The position numbers and the translations under genes were made by a program. From Gammaproteobacteria bacterium (GTDB lineage Bacteria > Pseudomonadota > Gammaproteobacteria > UBA6429 > Thiohalophilaceae): 10,461 nt of DNA. Shown here piece by piece: positions 6,497-10,461 of the stretch. The notes under the pieces are model-generated. The model ran no database searches. It saw only the letters and a list, made by a program, of their open reading frames with translations, and had not been told where the DNA came from. Position 1 is the stretch's first letter, and every line of letters begins with the position of its first letter. Location of the stretch: assembly GCA_003233255.1 (NCBI GenBank), contig QILH01000064.1, positions 1 to 10,461 of the forward strand, read 5' to 3'.

Positions 6497-7162
6497 TTAT
6501 TCTAGATAAAACTGCATATTAATATTGCCGATGGTGATGGTTTCACCATCGTTTAGTTTAACACTGCGCTCATTAATAGGTTCATTGGCCACCATGGGAG
6601 GGCGTTTGCCTTCAAGGTGTGAAATAAAGTATCCATTATGGCGGCGGGTAATGACGGCCGTAGCCACACCGGGTTTACCGATGTTGGTCATGGATTTATT
6701 TAAGGACAGGGTTTTCCCCAGATTTTGACCATTGAGGATCTGCAACCAGCCCTGCGATAGCGAATCGGCTTTTATATCCTCGATAGGGTTGGTTTGCTCA
6801 TGGGTTTGATTATTATTCTCGGCCGGATGGATATCGATACTGGTGGATGAATCATTGGAATCAAGATGGGTGACTTCTTCATACTTAAACGAAAGAGTAT
6901 GTTTGCCAACTCGAATTAAATCACCATCATTGAGTTCGTATTCACTAATGCGTTTTTGATTAACGAAGGTGCCTTCTTCTGTTTCGAGATCGAACAGAAT
7001 AGATTTGGGGCCGGCGGTTTCGATACGCGCGTGTTTATCGGCCACCGCCAGACTATCGATAAATATCGGACATTGGTTATTGCTGCCGATCTCCATCAAC
7101 CCCTGTTGCAGTGGGAATATTTTTAATACTTTGCTCTTAAAAGACAGCGTCAATTTAGACAC
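6497..7162 (-). CDS. Tandem FHA-domain protein
   Basis: The 221-residue cytoplasmic protein has two forkhead-associated modules. The first (about 20-93) has the FHA core: GS at 26-27, ADKHARIE (41-48), and GTFVNQKR (64-71), so phosphothreonine binding is plausible. A polar linker rich in Asp, Asn, Ser and Gln (about 97-137) joins it to a second module (138-221) with GKPGVATAVITRRHNGYFISHLEG and a LNDGETITIG core. This second type lacks the usual SxxH and is more diverged; it may serve in protein contact. No kinase, phosphatase or secretion gene is nearby. Translation starts at a GTG (7160-7162), supported by TTGGAG eight bases upstream. The gene follows corB by 96 bases and has its own promoter candidate. 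Confidence 0.88.
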   Translation of the reverse strand: MSKLTLSFKSKVLKIFPLQQGLMEIGSNNQCPIFIDSLAVADKHARIETAGPKSILFDLETEEGTFVNQKRISEYELNDGDLIRVGKHTLSFKYEEVTHLDSNDSSTSIDIHPAENNNQTHEQTNPIEDIKADSLSQGWLQILNGQNLGKTLSLNKSMTNIGKPGVATAVITRRHNGYFISHLEGKRPPMVANEPINERSVKLNDGETITIGNINMQFYLE

Positions 7163-7204
7163 TGTAATATCTCCAATTTTAAAAAACTTGTTATTTATCT
7201 AGGA

Positions 7205-7243
7205 ATTATAGACCTTATTTGATGAACTTGTACAACATTCATC
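7205..7243 (-). promoter_or_regulatory. Promoter and concentric dyads before the FHA gene
   Basis: A perfect TATAAT (minus strand, plus 7205-7210) lies 19 bp after TTGTAC (plus 7230-7235), a longer spacer than usual. The -35 region sits in a dyad: GATGAA (7221-7226) and TTCATC (7238-7243) flank the palindrome TTGTACAA (7228-7235) almost concentrically. This is either an operator or a weak corB terminator; there is no T-run after the hairpin on the minus strand, which favours the operator. Confidence 0.45.
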
Positions 7244-7258
7244 GTACCAGCAAAATGA

Positions 7259-8545
7259 TTATTCATCAGACTGACTGAGTTTTTCTTTCCAGTTTGCGTC
7301 AATACGCACAGTCTTAACGGTGTTTTTGGTCGTCTGAACAATCTCGATGGGATAATCAGCAATTAACAAGCTGGTTCCAGGGTCGGGGATATGTTCTAAA
7401 TACTCAATGATCATCCCATTAATTGTTTTTGGGCCATTACTGGGCAATTCCCAGTTAAGAATACGATTGATCTCGCGGATGGTAGCGCTGCCATCAATCA
7501 AATAACTACCATCTTCCTGTAAGTGAATGTCAGAATGTTTTGCTGCGGGATCGGTCGTAAATTCACCGACAATCTCTTCGAGCAGATCTTCCAGGGTGAT
7601 CAGGCCCAGAATATCACCGTATTCATCTACGATTAAACCAATACGACGTTTTTCTCTTTGAAAATTGAGCAACTGCGTATTGAGTGGGGTGCCCTTGGGA
7701 ACGAAGTAGGCCTCACGGACAATTTTGCGCAAGGTTTCCTGATTCGCTTTTTCTTTATCGTTAAAAAGCTGGATAACTTTGCGTAAATGTAAAAAGCCGA
7801 TGATCTTATCGATGTCCCCTTCATAGATAGGTAACTTGGTATGCTGACTTTCACGAATATTTTTGCTGATTTTTTCCCAGTCATCTTCAATGTCGATGCC
7901 GATGATTTCATTACGCGGCACCATGATGTCTTCTACGGTTACCTTCTCCAGGTCGAGCAGGTTTAACAGCATCTGCTGGTGGCGTTGTGGAATCAGTGCA
8001 CCGGCCTCGTTGACAACCAGACGTAATTCTTCGGTTGATAAATCATACTGGGACACCTGCTCAGCACTTAAGCCCAGGATTCGAAAGATTCCGCGCGCAG
8101 CTTTATTGACGATCCAGACGAACGGATAGAGCAGTTTTAATAAAGGCTCCAGTATAAATGAAGCGGGTAAGGCAAAACGCTCTGGATTTAAGGCGGCCAG
8201 TGTTTTCGGTGTGACTTCAGAGAAGATCAAAATCACTATGGTGAGTACCATCGTGGCGATCAATACTCCTTTTTCGCCATAGTAATAAAGGCCGATCATG
8301 CTGGCGATGGCGCCAGCTAGAATATTTACAAAGTTGTTACCCAGTAAGATTACCCCAATCAGGCGTTCCGGGTGTGCAAGCAGGCGCAGAGCTCGTTTTG
8401 CGCCACGGCGATTTTTATCCGCCAGATGGCGTAACCGATAACGGTTTATACTCATCAAACTGGTTTCGGAGCCGGAGAAAAAACCGGAGGTAATGATTAA
8501 AAATAACAGGGTGCCGAGTAACAGGCTAAGGGGGATATCGTCCAA
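7259..8545 (-). CDS. corB: HlyC/CorC-family transporter, CorB/YfjD type
   Basis: The 428-residue protein belongs to the CNNM/CorC family, implicated in Mg2+ transport in other bacteria. Domains in order: DUF21 membrane part (about 5-145) with SGFFSGSETSLM (20-31), LLGNNFVNI (68-76) and SEVTPKT (109-115); a CBS pair (about 205-330) with VEDIMVPRNEIIGID, VDEYGDILG and LEDLLEEIVGEF; and a C-terminal CorC_HlyC domain (about 345-420). The order and wording follow Escherichia coli YfjD along the whole length, and nothing is missing. The start is a TTG (8543-8545): AGGAA lies nine bases upstream, and MDDIPLSLLLGTLL matches the family N-terminus. It lies downstream of ypjD, as in many gammaproteobacteria. 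Confidence 0.93.
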   Translation of the reverse strand: MDDIPLSLLLGTLLFLIITSGFFSGSETSLMSINRYRLRHLADKNRRGAKRALRLLAHPERLIGVILLGNNFVNILAGAIASMIGLYYYGEKGVLIATMVLTIVILIFSEVTPKTLAALNPERFALPASFILEPLLKLLYPFVWIVNKAARGIFRILGLSAEQVSQYDLSTEELRLVVNEAGALIPQRHQQMLLNLLDLEKVTVEDIMVPRNEIIGIDIEDDWEKISKNIRESQHTKLPIYEGDIDKIIGFLHLRKVIQLFNDKEKANQETLRKIVREAYFVPKGTPLNTQLLNFQREKRRIGLIVDEYGDILGLITLEDLLEEIVGEFTTDPAAKHSDIHLQEDGSYLIDGSATIREINRILNWELPSNGPKTINGMIIEYLEHIPDPGTSLLIADYPIEIVQTTKNTVKTVRIDANWKEKLSQSDE

Positions 8546-8578
8546 AAATACAGGTTCCTGAGAAGGTTGATTATGCTA

Positions 8579-8607
8579 TTAGTAACGAGCTTCGTGGTTT
8601 GCGTCAA
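8579..8607 (-). promoter_or_regulatory. Candidate corB promoter
   Basis: On the minus strand TTGACG (plus 8602-8607) is followed after 17 bp by TACTAA (plus 8579-8584), or after 18 bp by ACTAAT. The -35 is strong (5 of 6) and the -10 weak. It would give a leader of about 26 bases ending in the AGGAA before the TTG start, so corB could be transcribed apart from ypjD, which ends 130 bases upstream. Confidence 0.45.
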
Positions 8608-8675
8608 GCGTTTAGAGGGCTGAAATAGACTTATCTTTATAAGGGATCCGGTTCGCAATACAGTACAAATGCGTT

Positions 8676-9473
8676 TTAAGACCGATGCAGAATGATTTCC
8701 AGCACAAATTTGCTGCCAAAGTAAGCGAGTAATAAAAACGCAAATCCTGCCAGTGTCCAGCGAATGGCGATGCGTCCACGCCAGCCAAAGCGCCAGCGAC
8801 CAATCAGTAATACGGCAAAAAGGATCCAGGCACCGATGGACAGTACCGTTTTGTGTTGCGAGATCAGATCCTCGATATAGAAAAAACCACTGACCAGTGA
8901 TACACATAAGACCACAAATCCAGTACCAATCATTCTGAACAGTAATTTTTCCATTGTTTCCAATGGCGGTAAACTGCTTATAAAACCAGCAGCATGTTTG
9001 TTATGCAGTTGTACGTCCTGAATATAAAGCAGGATAGCCTGTAGCGCTGCAATACTTAGTAAGCTGTATGCAATCAGAGATGTGATAATATGTATTTCCA
9101 GAACAAAAGAAAGGTTATGCGCCAGGGGGTTGATCTGGTCATTAATTACTCGTAATAATACCGAGAGTGCGGCGATTGGTAAGACTCCGATCGCCAGATT
9201 CTCGATGGGATCATGCCAGGCAAAACTGATCAGCATGAGCGCAATGACCCAGGCGATGAGTGAGAATACGGTGAAGAAGCTGATATCGAGCGAATCCCCT
9301 GAAAACAATCGCAAATACAGGGTATAAGCGTGCAGGATGATGGCAACGTAGGCTAATATTAATAGCCGTGATTTGCTCAATCCTCGCCCACGAGTGATCA
9401 GACGGAAGGCGAATAAGACCGTCAGCAGGAGATAAGCAGCAATGGCAGCACTGGCGAAAACAGGTTCGGACAT
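8676..9473 (-). CDS. ypjD: YpjD-like inner-membrane protein, CcsA/cytochrome c assembly family
   Basis: This 265-residue protein has about eight membrane segments and belongs to the CcsA/YpjD branch of cytochrome c assembly proteins. Conserved histidines are visible at H48 (IILHAYTLY), H128 (LEIHIITSLIAYSLLS) and H207 (QHKTVLS), along with the C-terminal signature GRWRFGWRGRIAIRWTLAGFAFLLLAYFGSKF (read in two parts, 225-241 and 242-256). CcsA proteins handle heme, but YpjD's own role is not settled; it lacks an obvious tryptophan-rich WWD loop. The ATG at 9473 is preferred over one at 9521, because MSEPVFASAAIAAYLLL starts directly at the first membrane helix as in relatives and has a weak AGGCG before it. 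It lies upstream of corB, the usual neighbour. Confidence 0.88.
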   Translation of the reverse strand: MSEPVFASAAIAAYLLLTVLFAFRLITRGRGLSKSRLLILAYVAIILHAYTLYLRLFSGDSLDISFFTVFSLIAWVIALMLISFAWHDPIENLAIGVLPIAALSVLLRVINDQINPLAHNLSFVLEIHIITSLIAYSLLSIAALQAILLYIQDVQLHNKHAAGFISSLPPLETMEKLLFRMIGTGFVVLCVSLVSGFFYIEDLISQHKTVLSIGAWILFAVLLIGRWRFGWRGRIAIRWTLAGFAFLLLAYFGSKFVLEIILHRS

Positions 9474-9593
9474 AGCGCCTATTGTGGCGTATGTCGAAAA
9501 TTTTAAAAAGTGTCGATTCATGGATCTGATGCTACTTTTGGAAAATTATTTTAAGAATCAAGCAACAATGGCCGATGATTAGCCTTAACGGCG

Positions 9594-9622
9594 CTGATTC
9601 GACGTGGATCTACATATATAAT
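9594..9622 (+). promoter_or_regulatory. Candidate promoter of the phosphodiesterase gene
   Basis: A consensus TATAAT (9617-9622) is preceded at 17 bp by CTGATT (9594-9599), a poor -35 box. It would give a leader of about 143 bases that contains the nested hairpin at 9679-9737. Confidence 0.4.
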
Positions 9623-9678
9623 GGTTTGCAATAGAAAATTAGTTGGTCGACAGGGAAGCAATGGGGTTACTGAAAAAC

Positions 9679-9737
9679 CTGGCTTGAGACTCAGAGCGCA
9701 TTCTGGTTTACTTCCAGTATGGCATGCTCTAAGCCAG
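9679..9737 (+). repeat. Nested hairpin in the phosphodiesterase leader
   Basis: CTGGCTT (9679-9685) pairs perfectly with AAGCCAG (9731-9737). Inside it AGAGC (9693-9697) pairs with GCTCT (9726-9730), and further inside CTGG (9703-9706) pairs with CCAG (9714-9717). The outer stem has a 7-base bulge on the left. The structure ends 20 bases before the AGGGA ribosome-binding site, so as RNA it could influence translation. There is no T-run, so it is not a standard terminator. Confidence 0.5.
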
Positions 9738-9771
9738 TAAAATGCACATAAGAATCAGGGAATATAGCTAG

Positions 9772-10461
9772 ATGGAAATTCGCATTTTGGGATGCAGCGG
9801 TGGCGTTGGCGCAGATCTTCGTACCACCACCTTGATGATTGACCAGGATATCCTGATCGATGCCGGCACCGGCGTCGGTGATCTTACTATGGAAGAGATG
9901 TTGAATATTCGGCATATCTTTGTCACCCACTCACATCTTGACCATATCGCCTGTATCCCTTTACTGGTTGATACCTTATTTGATCAACTTGAAACCCCCA
10001 TCACCATACATGCCCAAGTGGTCACGCTGAATGCCTTAAAAGATCACATATTCAATAATGTTATCTGGCCCGATTTTTCCAGACTGCCCAATAAAGACAA
10101 TGCCGTCATGCGTTATGCTCCGATGTTGCCGGGCGAAATTCTGAACATTGGGGGTCGGCATTTAGAGATGATCAATGTGAATCATATCGTGCCGGGGGTG
10201 GGTTATCGGGTTGAAAATGCCATTGGTGTGTTTGCCTTTAGCGGTGACACCACTACCAACGACAGCTTATGGGAAACACTCAATGAACGCGACAAGCTGG
10301 ATGTGTTAATCGTCGAAACGGCCTTTGCCAATGAGGACGTCGATCTTTGTCGGCGCGCAGGACATTATTGCGCGGATCTACTGGCCGCCGATCTGGCCAA
10401 GCTGAGGCACCAGCCGAAGGTGTACATTAGTCACAATAAACCGGGTGATGAGCAACAGATC
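9772..10461 (+). CDS. Metallo-beta-lactamase-fold 3',5'-cyclic-nucleotide phosphodiesterase (3' end missing)
   Basis: The frame is open from the ATG at 9772 to the window edge, giving 230 residues; the family is usually about 250-260, so only a short C-terminal tail is missing. The fold is a metallo-beta-lactamase hydrolase with a full dinuclear metal site: the THSHLDH motif (H53, H55, D57, H58), H138 (NHIVPGVGY), D159 (FSGDTT) and H221 (ISHNKPG). The opening MEIRILGCSGGVGADLRTTT and the motifs IDAGTGVGDL, IWPDFS and VETAF match, from memory, proteobacterial proteins annotated as 3',5'-cyclic-nucleotide phosphodiesterase, which would hydrolyse cAMP or cGMP. Substrate choice is inferred from family only. 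AGGGA (9757-9761) lies ten bases before the ATG. It is divergent from ypjD. Confidence 0.87.
   Translation, partial: MEIRILGCSGGVGADLRTTTLMIDQDILIDAGTGVGDLTMEEMLNIRHIFVTHSHLDHIACIPLLVDTLFDQLETPITIHAQVVTLNALKDHIFNNVIWPDFSRLPNKDNAVMRYAPMLPGEILNIGGRHLEMINVNHIVPGVGYRVENAIGVFAFSGDTTTNDSLWETLNERDKLDVLIVETAFANEDVDLCRRAGHYCADLLAADLAKLRHQPKVYISHNKPGDEQQI

Larger units (their letters stand above)
9522..9771. other. Intergenic region between ypjD and the phosphodiesterase gene
   Basis: No gene is seen here. It separates the divergent ypjD and phosphodiesterase genes and should hold both promoters. The clearest elements are a TATAAT on the plus strand (9617-9622) and a nested inverted repeat (9679-9737), described separately. 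A second, weaker plus-strand pair, TTGAGA (9684-9689) and TTTACT (9707-9712) with 17 bp spacing, lies inside that repeat. Confidence 0.6.

Noticed and set aside
8497..8907. A 136-codon minus-strand frame between ypjD and corB
   Set aside because: It lies in another frame over the ends of both real genes, and its product has the irregular composition of a shadow frame.
9679..9737. Resemblance in size (59 bases) to an integron attC site
   Set aside because: The required R' and R'' core sites (GTTRRRY type) are missing and no integrase or cassette array is present.
9691..9930. A 79-codon minus-strand frame overlapping the leader and start of the phosphodiesterase gene
   Set aside because: It runs antisense to a well-supported metallo-beta-lactamase gene, and its product shows no recognisable motif.
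1..10461. CRISPR array, tRNA or rRNA genes
   Set aside because: No regularly spaced direct repeats, tRNA cloverleaf signals or rRNA stretches were seen on either strand.

Overview
The window reads as chromosomal DNA of a moderately AT-rich gammaproteobacterium. The best evidence is the close match of several proteins, from memory, to gammaproteobacterial families: RadA, a PA4608-like PilZ protein, YfjD/CorB and YpjD. I cannot name the genus. No rRNA, tRNA, CRISPR array, insertion sequence or phage gene is visible.

Layout. Positions 1-1063 (+) hold the possible tail of an upstream gene and a membrane-anchored M28-family zinc peptidase. Positions 1064-1470 are a gene-free, AT-rich stretch containing a higher-GC segment with nested inverted repeats. 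Positions 1439-2191 (+) hold a type II toxin-antitoxin pair: a ribbon-helix-helix-like antitoxin and a PIN-domain ribonuclease toxin overlapping by 23 bases, with a perfect 19-bp dyad over the predicted -10 box. Positions 2299-4552 (-) hold a TerC-family membrane protein fused to a C-terminal PGPGW-type membrane segment, followed in overlap by an unrecognised lipoprotein. Divergent from these, radA (4657-6018, +) has a promoter placed so that its mRNA may be leaderless.

Positions 6037-9473 (-) hold four genes transcribed in the order ypjD (CcsA-like), corB/yfjD (CNNM-type transporter with CBS domains), a tandem FHA-domain protein, and a PilZ c-di-GMP-binding protein that converges on radA. 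Each of the last three has its own promoter candidate, so this may be a group of short units rather than one operon. Positions 9772-10461 (+) hold the first 230 residues of a metallo-beta-lactamase-fold protein of the 3',5'-cyclic-nucleotide phosphodiesterase type, preceded by a nested hairpin.

Together the window mixes housekeeping functions (DNA recombination, metal-ion transport, cytochrome assembly-like protein) with signalling (PilZ, FHA, cyclic-nucleotide phosphodiesterase) and one accessory TA module. No clear new defence or mobile system is present. The least explained features are the TerC-PGPGW fusion with its coupled orphan lipoprotein, the structured DNA upstream of the TA module, and the hairpin leader of the phosphodiesterase gene.
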